Origin: Bradyrhizobium sp. URHD0069
Lineage (GTDB): Bacteria > Pseudomonadota > Alphaproteobacteria > Rhizobiales > Xanthobacteraceae
NCBI RefSeq assembly: GCF_000701345.1
Contig: NZ_JNIJ01000017.1
Span: 1 to 64,000, forward strand
Direction of reading: 5' to 3'
Length of the DNA: 64,000 nucleotides
Shown here in pieces: positions 37,546-46,869 of the stretch; position 1 is the first letter of the stretch, and each line of letters opens with the position of its first letter. Below the pieces are notes generated by a model. It did no database searches, was not told where the DNA came from, and saw only the letters and a list, made by a program, of their open reading frames with translations. A program made the translations under genes and the position numbers.

Positions 37546-38031
37546 TCACCGCGGCTTCGCTTCTGCTCCCGACATTATAGCCTTGAAGGTGATTTCGATG
37601 AGCTGTTCAGGAAAGGCCAGTCTCGTCACACCGATCAGATTGCTGGCGCACTGAGGGCGCGCGGTGCCGTAGGCTTCCTTGCGCACCTTGCCTAGGACGG
37701 CAAACGCCGAATCCACATCGAGGACATAGAGCGTATCCTCGACGACGTTGTCCAGCGTTGCCCCGAAGCGCGCCAAAAGCTTGACGGCATTGGCGTAGGT
37801 CGCCCGCATCTGCTGTTCCATCATCGAGAACTCGGCCGGCTTGCCGGATTCATCGAGAGAAGCGGGCGCGATCAGGTTCCCCTTCTCGTCGTGGCTGAGC
37901 TGGCCGGAGACATAGATAGTGTCACCAACCTTGATCGCCTGTGCGTATCCGGAAGCATCTTCCCACGGCACACCGAAATAGGCGGCCTCTTTACCATTCA
38001 CTGCGGCTGCGTTTACGTCGTTGCTTTGCAT
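37546..38031 (-). CDS. RidA/YjgF-family protein
   Basis: A 161-residue RidA-like protein; family members hydrolyse reactive imines and enamines to ketones. It shows YAQAIKVGDTIYVSGQLSHD, ATYANAVKLLARFGATLDNV and ALFPEQ-type end (TRLAFPEQLIEITFKAI). The C-terminal Arg/Glu signature of true RidA is only partly visible (ARPQCASNLIGVT), so it may belong to an Rid subgroup with another activity. First gene of the RidA-isochorismatase pair. Confidence 0.82.
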   Translation of the reverse strand: MQSNDVNAAAVNGKEAAYFGVPWEDASGYAQAIKVGDTIYVSGQLSHDEKGNLIAPASLDESGKPAEFSMMEQQMRATYANAVKLLARFGATLDNVVEDTLYVLDVDSAFAVLGKVRKEAYGTARPQCASNLIGVTRLAFPEQLIEITFKAIMSGAEAKPR

Positions 38032-38108
38032 ATCCAGCCTCCTGGCTTCTCAATCTGGCATCGCGTCTCGGTGGCGGCACTGAAAGTTTCAGTACGAGAT
38101 GCTTTGAA

Positions 38109-38221
38109 GAATGACCTTGCAACGCCGGCGAGGGAAATCACCTCTCGCCATAGAGTCGATAGACGATCGTTATTGCCGCCGCGCCGCGTGATGCCGTAGC
38201 GAGGAATGCCACCAGCCGCAT
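38109..38221. repeat. 113-bp direct repeat, left copy
   Basis: From GAATGACCTTGCAACGCCGG to GCCACCAGCCGCAT. It matches 39,831-39,943 at all but one position (TAGACG versus TAGGCG). The two copies bracket the integrase remnant and the second Tyr-rich gene. Each holds a 27-codon minus-strand frame ending YRLYGER. Confidence 0.9.
38138..38221 (-). CDS. 27-residue hydrophobic micro-ORF in direct repeat
   Basis: ATG at 38,221 gives MRLVAFLATASRGAAAITIV and YRLYGER, then TGA. A near-identical frame lies in the right repeat copy (39,860-39,943). The same tail ends a longer frame at 56,518. It looks like a tiny membrane peptide or the C-terminus of a lost gene. Expression is unproven. Confidence 0.35.
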   Translation of the reverse strand: MRLVAFLATASRGAAAITIVYRLYGER

Positions 38222-38386
38222 CTGCAGAGACTCCCGTTGCCGCCCTTGGACCAATCGAGGTTGCGCGCGCCAACGCGCCGCCGTCCTTGACCATGACGCC
38301 GCTCCTACGGTGGATTTGTCGTGCGCCACGTCGCCGACCGGATGCCGGACCGAGGTAAGAGAGGGAAAGACATCGCCATTTTGCAG

Positions 38387-38553
38387 ATGGGGCAGGATGC
38401 CTACAGAAAAATTTCGGAAATCCGGAATTGCGTTACCTGGGTAACGACCAAGCTGTTCTTGCACACTCAGGTCTGGTGGTGGCACGAAGCCAAGTCCCCC
38501 GACCCGCCACTCGATCCGAGCTGACCCGGACGCGTTACGTCGCCTCTTGGCCC
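38387..38553 (-). repeat. 167-bp repeat, copy B
   Basis: Reverse-oriented partner of 659-825. In this copy the GTG that starts a 78-codon frame in copy A is CTG. It is separated from its Tyr-rich gene by the integrase remnant. Confidence 0.8.
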
Positions 38554-38572
38554 AAAGCGGCGATCAGAGGAC

Positions 38573-38596
38573 GGGCAGAGCATGTCCGCTCTGCCC
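38573..38596. terminator. Hairpin at the integrase 3' end
   Basis: GGGCAGAGC at 38,573-38,581 and GCTCTGCCC at 38,588-38,596 form a perfect nine-pair stem with a six-base loop. It lies 8 bases after the integrase stop in its reading direction. There is no T-run, so termination would be inefficient. Confidence 0.5.
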
Positions 38597-38603
38597 GGGT
38601 ATT

Positions 38604-39244
38604 TCAGACATCAACTTGTTCCGCTATTGCCAAGGCGTCATCGACCTCGATGCCGAGATACCTGACCGTGCTTTCGATCTTGGTATGTCCGAGCAGAAGC
38701 TGGACAACTCGGAGATTTCCTGTCCGGCGATAGATCAGGGTGGTTCTTGTACGTCGAAGCGAATGCGTCCCAAACAGCCTCGGGTCCAACCCGACGCCGC
38801 CGATCCACTCCGATACGAGGCGCGCATATTGGCGGGTGGTCATGCTGGTGTTCGCACCACAACGACCTGTGAACAAAAACTCGCCCGGCCTTTTATTGTC
38901 GACCTTTAGTTAGTCATCGATGGCGTGGCGGGTCTGTTCGCTCAATTCAATCTAACGGGTCGCCCGGTCTTCCGTTGACGAACCGTTGCGCGGTCGGCAG
39001 CGTAACCGCCGGCGGCGACATCCTCGACCCGAATGGCGACAACGTCACATCCACGAAGCTTGCTATCAATCGCCAGATTGAACATGGCGAGGTCGCGAGC
39101 GCGGCCTTCGATCTGGAGCTTCGTCCGAATCGACCAGACGTGCTTGGGTCGTAGCGGCAGCTTTGCCCCCGTTAGTTTGCCTTTGTTCCACGGCACTCGG
39201 CTTTGGGATGCTGGGGTCGCATTCACTTGATCTTGCATGGTCAT
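38604..39244 (-). pseudogene. Tyrosine recombinase (integrase), frameshift plus nonsense codon
   Basis: The N-terminal half (MTMQDQVNATPASQ ... DSKLRGCDVVAIRVEDVA...RQRKTGRPVR) includes the first catalytic Arg in KLRGCD. A one-base loss at about 38,948 then shifts the frame; in the restored frame ELSEQTRHAIDD is followed by an in-frame TAA (38,910-38,912) where Tyr is expected. The C-terminal half continues with MTTRQYARLVSEW, then HSLRRT, LLLGHTKIES and the nucleophile in VRYLG. Both lesions together would prevent a full enzyme. This short (about 210 aa) integrase class is common in Bradyrhizobium islands. Confidence 0.85.
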
Positions 39245-39467
39245 ACTCCTCGGCTCGGTTACAGAGGCGAGAAGCATGTGCCACCGGATTAGGCATTGGA
39301 ATCAGGTGGGTAACGAGCCAAAGCGGACTTCGCGTCCTACGCGGCGGCGCGCGGTCGGTAGCGATTGACCCAAGAGCGACGTGCGCATGACCGAGGAACG
39401 CTAAAATCTCTCAAATACATGTTGGCTAGCGGCGGCTCGAGGGAGCCGCACGCTGCCAATGCTTGAG

Positions 39468-39785
39468 TCACCACTCGCCGTAAGCGTAGCCGGGATAGGA
39501 GTAGTTATAGGTCGGATAGCTCCGATATGAATTATAGGTCGGATAGCCCCAATATGAATTATACGTCGGATAGCCCCAATACGAATTATAGGTGGGATAG
39601 CCCCAGTACGAAGGGTAGGGATAATCCCGACGCACCCGATAGCGCACGTCCGTCATCACGGCTGGTACCGCCGCCTTGATCGACGTGCCATTGATCGGCG
39701 CAGCAGACGATTTGGCCGTGGCGGCCACTGCGATAGGAACAGCAATTGCGAGCGCAATCGCGAGGCTGCGGACTTGAATCTTCAT
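39468..39785 (-). CDS. Secreted Tyr-rich tandem-repeat protein, copy B
   Basis: A 105-residue paralogue of the gene at 873, with a nearly identical signal peptide (MKIQVRSLAIALAIAVPIA). It has the same linker and the NSYWGYPTY array with one more nine-residue unit, ending YNYSYPGYAYGEW. The start is at 39,785 after AGGAGC. Repeat-number difference between the copies points to replication slippage in the 27-bp unit. It is flanked on its 5' side by the right copy of the 113-bp repeat. Confidence 0.7.
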   Translation of the reverse strand: MKIQVRSLAIALAIAVPIAVAATAKSSAAPINGTSIKAAVPAVMTDVRYRVRRDYPYPSYWGYPTYNSYWGYPTYNSYWGYPTYNSYRSYPTYNYSYPGYAYGEW

Positions 39786-39830
39786 GGTAGCTCCTGTTCG
39801 TGTTAAAAATGACAATCAACCACCCGACGA

Positions 39831-39943
39831 GAATGACCTTGCAACGCCGGCGAGGGAAATCACCTCTCGCCATAGAGTCGATAGGCGATCGTTATTGCCG
39901 CCGCGCCGCGTGATGCCGTAGCGAGGAATGCCACCAGCCGCAT
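39831..39943. repeat. 113-bp direct repeat, right copy
   Basis: Same orientation as 38,109-38,221 with one mismatch. The two copies are 1.6 kb apart. The minus-strand micro-ORF (39,860-39,943) reads as in the left copy with TIAYRLYGER at its end. Confidence 0.9.
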
Positions 39944-40367
39944 CGCACCTCGAAACCGACGTCCTTATTCTGCGGAGAAGTCTAAGCCGCGTTCAGTCGC
40001 TGTATCGGCAATCAATGCCGTCGCAGTTTGCACAACTGGTGCGGCGAGGTTCGGGCCGTGAGCCCCGAGAGAAGCTCGTACATGGTGCACGAGAACGGCA
40101 AGAAGCGCGCAGGGCACTGTGGGTCATTCATGATCCGCATGAATAACTCAAACGCATTTCACGATCTAGCGCCTCTTGGACGACTTGGTCATTTTGCGCG
40201 CCAACGCATTCGAAGATCACTCAGGAGATGACCAGTCTCTGCGGAAGCTTCGGCTGAAGCTACCTTCGAACAATTTGATGATTCCGGCCGGATGAAGCCT
40301 TCCGCCTACTACGATTCGCGCGCAGCTGCGTGTCCGGGGATCGCTTCGGGTCCTTGATGCCGGGTCC
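39944..40367. other. 424-base gap, no supported gene
   Basis: Short frames only; none shows a family or a ribosome site. It separates the repeat-bracketed module from the chimeric ORF. Confidence 0.3.
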
Positions 40368-40736
40368 TCAATGCCGCGGATGCCTATCTCCTGTCACCGT
40401 GCTTGGGTAAGTTCGCGCTAGGACCGCTGCCACCTGCTCGATGCTCGTGTTGAAGCCATAAACCAAGCGCGCGCCCCCGTAAGGGATCAGCCAAACTTCA
40501 CGGGACTGGCCCGGCTCGAAGCGCACAGCCATTCCCGCCGGAATGTTTAGGCGATACCCAAGAGCAGCCTGTCGATCAAAAGCGAGAGCCGAATTGGTCT
40601 CGGCGAAATGATAATGACTGCCGAACTTGGTGCCGGTCATGCCGAGCACGTCGCGCAACACCCAGAGCAGCGGCGTGTCGCCGTCGACATCGACGCTCCG
40701 CGTCTGAGGTTGAGTTGATAGTGAAGGCCATGGCAT
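40368..40736 (-). pseudogene. Chimera: IorA-type ferredoxin start joined to urease beta end
   Basis: The frame contains [25 protein letters not shown], matching the N-terminus of the [2Fe-2S] protein at 51,108-51,563. It then switches without a gap to [20 protein letters not shown] and [20 protein letters not shown], the core of urease beta subunit (UreB), ending VYGFN plus an unrelated tail. The iron-sulfur cysteines are absent and no urease alpha or gamma gene is near. The first dozen codons are also out of frame with the expected MAFTI start. Probably a non-functional recombination product. Confidence 0.7.
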
Positions 40737-40824
40737 CCTCCGATCCTGTCAACCCATATTGTTCGCGACCACTCTTGCGCTCCGCCGGTCAGTTGCCTGC
40801 GTGATTTGAAGAGTACGTCCCTCG

Positions 40825-42618
40825 CTACTTCGTGTTTTCGTCGAGCCCGCGTATGAACTCGATGAGATCGGAACGCTGCTGCGCGTCCGCGATGTAGTAC
40901 GGGTGCGGCTCTCTCGCGCCGCGCTCGGGGTTGAAGAGCGAGTCTAGCCCGTGCACCGAAGCGTCGTGCAGGAACACCTTCTTGCGCGCGAGGTCGAACA
41001 GGAGCGGGATCGGCACGCCGCGCGGATCGCCGCGTTGGCTGCCGTCGGAGATCACCATCTTGTCGTCGAAGGTGCCCGGCGAGTTCTGGACCGGGGAGTA
41101 GGGCGGGTCGCGCTTAAAGATCACTTCAGGCTTGTAGTCGGGCCACAGGTTCTCAAGGCTGACGATGAGGGGCGGCACGGGCTTTGACTGATCGACGTTG
41201 TGGCACGCGGTGCAGTTGGCGCGGAACACCTCACGCCCGCGCCGGAACGCCGCCTCGTCCACCTTGGCGCCCTTCGGTGCCGGGAGACTGTGCATGTAGG
41301 CGTTCAGGTCGAAGAGCAGCTGGTTGTCGACGCGTATGCCGGTTTGGGCGTACTCCGGCCCCCCCTTTCCACTTTTTGTCCCCTTGACGAATGGGTAACC
41401 TTTCACACCTATCTTGTCGATCACGGCCTGGTAATTGGCTCGGAGCGCGAGGCCGAGGTGCTTCGCCTCCTCCTCAAGGAAGTGGCGCCCGGCTTCCGTA
41501 AGCAGCGTCGTCGGGTCGAGATTCTGCGTGAAGGAGCCGTTCGAAATATTGTCGAGGAAGCGGAATTCGGCCGAGCTCGCCCAGGGCGCGGCAAGGTCCT
41601 GCCGGAACAGCGGCATGTTCACCACCGAGTTGCCGATGCCGTCCTGTGTCTCGTCGAAGGTGCCGCGCGGATAGTATTCTTTGTTGAGGAGGTAGGCGTC
41701 GAACTCTTCCTCGGAGGAGTCGGGCGTGAGGCCCTTCGGCGCGCGGCCGATCGTTTTGCCGCCAGGCATCTCGACCTGGAGGTTGGGGTAGTAGGCCTTG
41801 CTGTTAGCGGCCCAGGCAAGGAACTGGCCCATGTCCATGACGAGGGCCGACGGGCCGTCGATCTGCCGGCCGATGGAGCCGCCATCCGGCAACTCGAGGA
41901 TGCTCGCGTCGGTGACGGCGTGGCAGATCGAGCAGGCGACGCCCACCTTGTCGCCCTTCGCGAGGTCGATGCGTCCGTCTCCGTTGACGTCGACGGCCGG
42001 CATGCCGTTCACCGCGTTCATCTCTAGGAGGCGAATGAAAGTGGCGGGGTCGTTCAGCGTCGGGGCGTTCTCGGGTGATAAATCGGTCTTCGCCTCTGCG
42101 ATGAACTTCGCGAGGAGGTCCGGCTGGATCCGCTCCGTGTTGTAGAGGAAGCCTGCGCGAAGGCCATCCATCGGCGTTACCTTGGCGGCCTTGAAGCCGT
42201 CCACCAAGCGCATCGCGTCCGTCCAGAACGTCTCGTTGCCTAAGGTCTCGTAGCGGTAGACCCGCTGGCCGCTGATGGGATCGCCGAGCTTGTCCGGGTT
42301 GGGGTTGATGTCAATACCGGGGCCGTCCATGACGCCGCGCTGCTCGATGTGGAGCGGCTGAATGCCGGCGCCCTTTGGCGATATTCGGGAGGTTGCGGCA
42401 GAGGGTATGGGGACCGAGAGCTGTTCGGGACGACGGAACGGGTCGGACGAGCTCGTGGGGATATACGGATCCTGCTCGATCTGCTCAGCAGCCATGGTGA
42501 CCGCGCCCACAGCCATGGTGACCGCGGTGACCGCGCCCACAGACAGGGCGGCGAGCACCACCCCGCTTGTCCGCTGCCGCAGTAAGTGGATCGATAGCCG
42601 GCGAATGGTCTTGAGCAT
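40825..42618 (-). CDS. Di-haem cytochrome c family protein
   Basis: A 597-residue exported protein with two CxxCH haem-attachment sites: ACSICHAV near residue 245 and NCTACHNV near 480. The N-terminal signal region (LAALSVGAVTAVTMAVGAVT) contains a duplicated motif. The architecture resembles large di-haem c-type cytochromes/peroxidase-like electron carriers of the periplasm. An Asp-rich DVNGDGRIDL stretch looks like a calcium-binding loop. The start at 42,618 (MLKTIRRL) is preferred to an ATG at 42,726. The electron partner is unknown. Confidence 0.78.
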   Translation of the reverse strand: MLKTIRRLSIHLLRQRTSGVVLAALSVGAVTAVTMAVGAVTMAAEQIEQDPYIPTSSSDPFRRPEQLSVPIPSAATSRISPKGAGIQPLHIEQRGVMDGPGIDINPNPDKLGDPISGQRVYRYETLGNETFWTDAMRLVDGFKAAKVTPMDGLRAGFLYNTERIQPDLLAKFIAEAKTDLSPENAPTLNDPATFIRLLEMNAVNGMPAVDVNGDGRIDLAKGDKVGVACSICHAVTDASILELPDGGSIGRQIDGPSALVMDMGQFLAWAANSKAYYPNLQVEMPGGKTIGRAPKGLTPDSSEEEFDAYLLNKEYYPRGTFDETQDGIGNSVVNMPLFRQDLAAPWASSAEFRFLDNISNGSFTQNLDPTTLLTEAGRHFLEEEAKHLGLALRANYQAVIDKIGVKGYPFVKGTKSGKGGPEYAQTGIRVDNQLLFDLNAYMHSLPAPKGAKVDEAAFRRGREVFRANCTACHNVDQSKPVPPLIVSLENLWPDYKPEVIFKRDPPYSPVQNSPGTFDDKMVISDGSQRGDPRGVPIPLLFDLARKKVFLHDASVHGLDSLFNPERGAREPHPYYIADAQQRSDLIEFIRGLDENTK

Positions 42619-43319
42619 GGAACGACACTCCCTGCTTCTGGAGTTGCGCCTGGACGGCGGCGATCCGTCATGGCCGCGCTCAGGCACCGTCAAATGGCAT
42701 GTTCGCACCCGCCGCGGCGGATTCACGCAGCGGCACTGACGTGTCGTGAAAAAGGCGCTGACGTGCCGTGAAAAAATGTCAAGGTGGGACTGACATTACC
42801 CTTGGAACCTGGAACCGTGTCGAACCGTGTCAGCTCGGCTCGAACCGTTGCGTGTCACGCCCTTGCGAAGCGGCAAGTCGCCTAGCGTAGCGCGGAGGCG
42901 CAGCGAGATGCGTAGCGTGGCGTCTTTTAGCTCGATTTCGACTTGATCACACGCAACAACAAAGCCTGATCCGATCCGCGGCAAAATCAATTAAAATCAA
43001 TTCACGAATTATGAACGCGTCGAGGTTTAGCCCAACCGGGGCTACACATCGATACCGCCGACTAATGTGTCCAGGCGTCCGAATTGCGTGATCCTCTGCC
43101 TGACACCCTCACCGCCATGCGCGTTATGAGTATGCTGCATGTGCGCTTCGAGAGCAGCGGCGGTTACGCAATGCGCTTCCCTGCCTAGCGAAGCGTATCG
43201 AGAGGCTGTTTCGGTGAGATGCTCTTGACGATAGAGGTCGTGATACACTTGGTGCGTATCACCGGCTTCTTAGAACTGGATCGCGCTCCAAAAATCGGGC
43301 CACTGACATGCGATCTCAC
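42619..43319. other. 700-base gap, no supported gene
   Basis: Contains AT-rich runs around 42,980-43,010 and a minus-strand frame of 68 codons (43,042-43,248) without known family or convincing start. The frame lies 72 bases past the HlyD stop and could be a remnant. No repeat matching other parts of the window was noticed. Confidence 0.3.
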
Positions 43320-44495
43320 TCAAGTCTTGGACGCGATGCAGCGAGGTTGCGGTGATACCCCACCTATTATGTGGGAGAGACTCGTCCTGAGCACAGCCTT
43401 CGCGCGATAAAGCCATGTTTTCTCCTCAGCGTGAGAGTCGTCGCGCAACGTTACGGTTCCCGTCATACCGGAGACGAGCGGCATGCCAGGCGGTACCCGA
43501 TCGATGGCGATTCTGACCGGAACACGTTGTGCCAGCCGTACCCACGTGTAGACGGGATCAACATTGGGGAGACCCTGAGCGCCGGCCGCCGCGTTGGACA
43601 CGCTGACACCTCGAGTGATCGTCGTCACGTGGCCGATGATCGGGGTAGAATAACCCATCAACTTGACCTCGGCACGATCCCCAATGCACACCTGCGCCAA
43701 CTTTGTCTCCTCGAAATAGCCATCCACCCAGAAGCTATCGGTATCGACGATCGAAATGTTGCTGACCCCCGCATGCGCGTAGTCGCCTACTCGTAACAGA
43801 AGATTCGTGACGTAGCCGTTCACCGGGCTACGAACCTCCGTTCGCTTCAGATTAATATCTGCCTGGGCGACCTGTTTACGCGCCGCGTCGACCGCGGCTT
43901 TCGCCTGTAGGGCACTGCCTTCGAATACCTGCTGCTCTTCCCGCGAGGTGGAAAGATCGGATAGCCGCTTCCGCCGTTCGGACTGCAGCTCCTTGACGTA
44001 CCTGTCGGCTTCCCTTTGCTCCAACAGCGCTTTGCTCAACCGCAATGCAACGTCGAAATCAAAAGACTCAATCTGATAAAGGACGTCTCCCTTGTGAACG
44101 AATTGATTGTCGGCGACCCGCGGCTGCGTAATCTGGCCGGACACTTGAGGTGCGACGCTTGCGACCTGGACACGGACGCTGCCGTCGCGGGTCCACGGCG
44201 CAATTACATACTGGTCCCATGCCACGATTGAGACGAGCACGGCGACGAGGAAGATCGCGAACGTCGCAAGCCTCCGCGACATCGACCACAGAAACTGCCC
44301 GATGGCTCTTCGCCAGGCGACCGGTGGTTTGGGGGATAGTACGGACGGCTTTTGCTCGCATGGTGAAGGCTGCTTGGATTTCGCACGCGCAACCGCACTG
44401 AGTTCGGGCAACGCTTCGTTTTGGGTCGGCCCCGACGAGGACTCCGACTGCTGTTCTTCTCGATCGATCGCCTGATCTTGGCTGACAGCCTGCAT
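43320..44495 (-). CDS. HlyD-family periplasmic adaptor (AaeA/EmrA-like)
   Basis: A 391-residue membrane-fusion protein with a cytosolic N-terminus (about 75 aa, Ser/Gln-rich), one transmembrane helix (LATFAIFLVAVLVSIVAW), a biotinyl-lipoyl half motif PQVSGQITQPRVADNQFVHK, a coiled-coil hairpin (ALLEQREADRYVKELQ...) and the second lipoyl half EVRSPVNGYVTNLLL. The start at 44,495 follows a GAGGGAAATTTCC-type leader. It is the third gene of a FUSC-DUF1656-HlyD operon that bridges the inner membrane to the outside for aromatic-acid efflux. Confidence 0.88.
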   Translation of the reverse strand: MQAVSQDQAIDREEQQSESSSGPTQNEALPELSAVARAKSKQPSPCEQKPSVLSPKPPVAWRRAIGQFLWSMSRRLATFAIFLVAVLVSIVAWDQYVIAPWTRDGSVRVQVASVAPQVSGQITQPRVADNQFVHKGDVLYQIESFDFDVALRLSKALLEQREADRYVKELQSERRKRLSDLSTSREEQQVFEGSALQAKAAVDAARKQVAQADINLKRTEVRSPVNGYVTNLLLRVGDYAHAGVSNISIVDTDSFWVDGYFEETKLAQVCIGDRAEVKLMGYSTPIIGHVTTITRGVSVSNAAAGAQGLPNVDPVYTWVRLAQRVPVRIAIDRVPPGMPLVSGMTGTVTLRDDSHAEEKTWLYRAKAVLRTSLSHIIGGVSPQPRCIASKT

Positions 44496-44506
44496 GGAAA
44501 TTTCCC

Positions 44507-44710
44507 TCAAAAAAGCAAGACAAGCAGACCCAGAATGGTCACGTAGAGGCTGAGCTCGGCAATCGCCGCATTGCTGAAGATCCGCGAAAATCCAACAAAA
44601 CGCAGAAGCGGCCTGATCAGAAGCACGACAAACAGAGCCACCACCGCATGGGTGATGAACGGCGCAACCAAAACGCCGCCGATGACTAATTCGCGGAAGG
44701 TATGCGCCAT
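44507..44710 (-). CDS. DUF1656 (AaeX/YtcA-type) membrane protein
   Basis: A 67-residue protein with two hydrophobic helices (VLVAPFITHAVVALFVVLLI and NAAIAELSLYVTILGLLVLL) after MAHTFREL. DUF1656 proteins are the small middle gene of AaeXAB-like efflux operons. Its ATG overlaps the stop of the FUSC gene (TGATG), showing translational coupling, and it ends 11 bases before the HlyD start. Confidence 0.85.
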   Translation of the reverse strand: MAHTFRELVIGGVLVAPFITHAVVALFVVLLIRPLLRFVGFSRIFSNAAIAELSLYVTILGLLVLLF

Positions 44711-46647
44711 CACGCGGCCTCGTCGAGATGAACGGGTCGTCCGAGCGCCGCCTCGATGTGGTAGCTCGCGACCATGAGCGCAGCAGAGAGATCGGCCACA
44801 ATATGATCTGACGGCGACGCCTTGCATAATACCTGGGACGCGGCGCGAAGTGCCTGCGGCTCGTGCTTGTTGAACGAAGCGCGCACCTCTTCAGCCAACG
44901 CCGTTAACGGTCCGCCGGCGAGCATCTTCAGCTTGTCGTCGCACAACCGGATAATCGAAGATTGGTCGAAATAGGAAAGAACCTCCTCGATTGTCTCCGC
45001 GCTATTCGGAGCGTTCCCTCCGGCGGACAGGATCTGACCAATCCTGACGGCGTCACGAAACATCTCCTCTTCGGGCTCATCTCGCCGATCACGGGATGGC
45101 CCCTGAGCGAACTCTTCGCGAGCAGACATCAACATCCAGCGTCTCCGCCGCTCTTGCGAGACTGGAGGCACAAGAAATTGCGTCGCCAACAACACGCCGG
45201 GAGCAACACAAGCCAAAAGAAAGAAGATAACGTACGACTGTCCGTCGTAGGTCTGCGGATTGGCCGGAGAGAATATTATCACGCCGAGTATGAGGATAAA
45301 TCGACCGACAGCCGACACTGTCCGGTTGGGCAACGATATCACGAGTGCGGCGCCGATCACGAGAGGAGCAAGTCCGATTGCAAGCAACGTGAAGGCGTCA
45401 ACGCCATCGAGGACGACGAACTCGAGAAGCCCAGCCAGAAAACCGGCAATGGGTGCCGCAAACAGCGCCAGGGCGGTCGTCGCGCGCGAGTTGGGCGTCA
45501 TTGCTCCAAGGCCGACGAAGGCTCCAATGAGGGCAAGGGAAGTGCTTGCCGCAGGCCAGCCCGCATACACAAGGAACATCCCCGCCAACGCAACCCAGAT
45601 CGCTGCTCGAATGCCACCTTCAACAGCAGCTCGGTGGAATCGATAGATCAGCGGACGCCAATGCCATGGAGGACGTCCATCAGTGCGTAGGGCGGCAAGA
45701 TTCTGTCGAACCTGCTCATCTCTTCTGAGTAATTCCTTGAGTGTCCACGCCAGCGAGGCGGTCGTGCCTGCGTCCCCTTGCGGGTCGGCACGCCACACGA
45801 CCGTCGGCGGCGGGAGTTCGCTTTCGTTGCGCTCAAGCGCGCGCGCTATCCTCTCGGATGTCGCCTTATCAGCGGTGACCGGAAGCACGTTGAGACTCCG
45901 CGCGGCATGAAGCTGCGCCACAAGCGCAGCTGCCGCGTTGTCGCCCGCTACGCTTCTGGCTTGGCCGCTGCTCGACTCAAACGCCAGGCTAGACGTTTCC
46001 GGCCGGAGCGCCGAAATTTCAGCGAGCAGAGCAGCGGATTCCATTGGCTGCGTGGCCTCACCAATGATAGCCGACTTCGCGTAGTTGCCGATCCGACGAC
46101 GGATGTCAGCCAGCTGCTCCACTAGCTTCGTATGACGATTAGGCGCCCATAGTAGATCGCTGACAATTGTAAGGGATGCAATTCCGACGAGGATTCCTGC
46201 ACCGCGCATCATGCCCGCCTCGAACACGTGCTCCGGATTGTCGATTTGCTGGATCGCAACCAACGCCACCGTGAAGCCTGAGAGGACCGCTGCGTATGCA
46301 CGATTGCCGTCGAGCAATCCTGCGACGTACACGCACAGGCCCATCCAGCCGGCATAGGCTATCAGCAAAAGATCGCGCGTCTGGGAGAAGAGCGCCGTTA
46401 TTGCAATGGAAACTGCAACGCCAATGATCGTCGCAATCACACGAAAGACTGCCTTCTCCAGGGCCTGGCCACGAGTTGGTTCGGCGACGATTGCAACTGT
46501 TATTAGCGCCGTCGACGGCGCTTCGAGCGAGAGCCAGAAGCTCACATACAATGCAACGATTGCCGCTAGCCAGATTCGGATAGCGAAAGCCCAGGAAGTA
46601 AGGGGGAAACCCAACGGAAGGAGTCTCACTTGTTTAGGCAGCGTCAA
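44710..46647 (-). CDS. FUSC-family efflux protein (AaeB-like)
   Basis: A 645-residue inner-membrane protein of the fusaric-acid-resistance family. Two blocks of hydrophobic helices (about 20-170 and 345-500) each carry the FUSC pattern (ALYVSFWLSLEAPSTALITV; WVALAGMFLVYAGWPAASTS), separated by soluble segments. AaeB-type proteins export aromatic carboxylic acids such as p-hydroxybenzoate using the proton gradient. First gene of the three-gene operon. A LysR regulator, usual for such operons, is not seen nearby. Confidence 0.88.
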   Translation of the reverse strand: MTLPKQVRLLPLGFPLTSWAFAIRIWLAAIVALYVSFWLSLEAPSTALITVAIVAEPTRGQALEKAVFRVIATIIGVAVSIAITALFSQTRDLLLIAYAGWMGLCVYVAGLLDGNRAYAAVLSGFTVALVAIQQIDNPEHVFEAGMMRGAGILVGIASLTIVSDLLWAPNRHTKLVEQLADIRRRIGNYAKSAIIGEATQPMESAALLAEISALRPETSSLAFESSSGQARSVAGDNAAAALVAQLHAARSLNVLPVTADKATSERIARALERNESELPPPTVVWRADPQGDAGTTASLAWTLKELLRRDEQVRQNLAALRTDGRPPWHWRPLIYRFHRAAVEGGIRAAIWVALAGMFLVYAGWPAASTSLALIGAFVGLGAMTPNSRATTALALFAAPIAGFLAGLLEFVVLDGVDAFTLLAIGLAPLVIGAALVISLPNRTVSAVGRFILILGVIIFSPANPQTYDGQSYVIFFLLACVAPGVLLATQFLVPPVSQERRRRWMLMSAREEFAQGPSRDRRDEPEEEMFRDAVRIGQILSAGGNAPNSAETIEEVLSYFDQSSIIRLCDDKLKMLAGGPLTALAEEVRASFNKHEPQALRAASQVLCKASPSDHIVADLSAALMVASYHIEAALGRPVHLDEAA

Positions 46648-46869
46648 ATAGAACTACTCCGTGATTTCGACTGTCCGCCTCGACGGAGGAAGGGGTAAGG
46701 GGTGTTGTCCGCTTAGGCAGCCACCGAGAGTCGCGGGTCACAGAGGCCGTAATCGGCTCTCTCACCGCGGGCCGCATTCCGGCCCTGAGGATGTTGATCT
46801 CAATCCGGATCGATATTCGGAATCTGGAGCTCGGCCAGATCATCCTCATAGCTAGCCTGAGTGCTTGCG

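Noticed and set aside
43042..43248. 68-codon minus-strand frame past the HlyD gene
   Set aside because: No family, no convincing ribosome site, and no homology to the operon; kept only as a note in the gap description.
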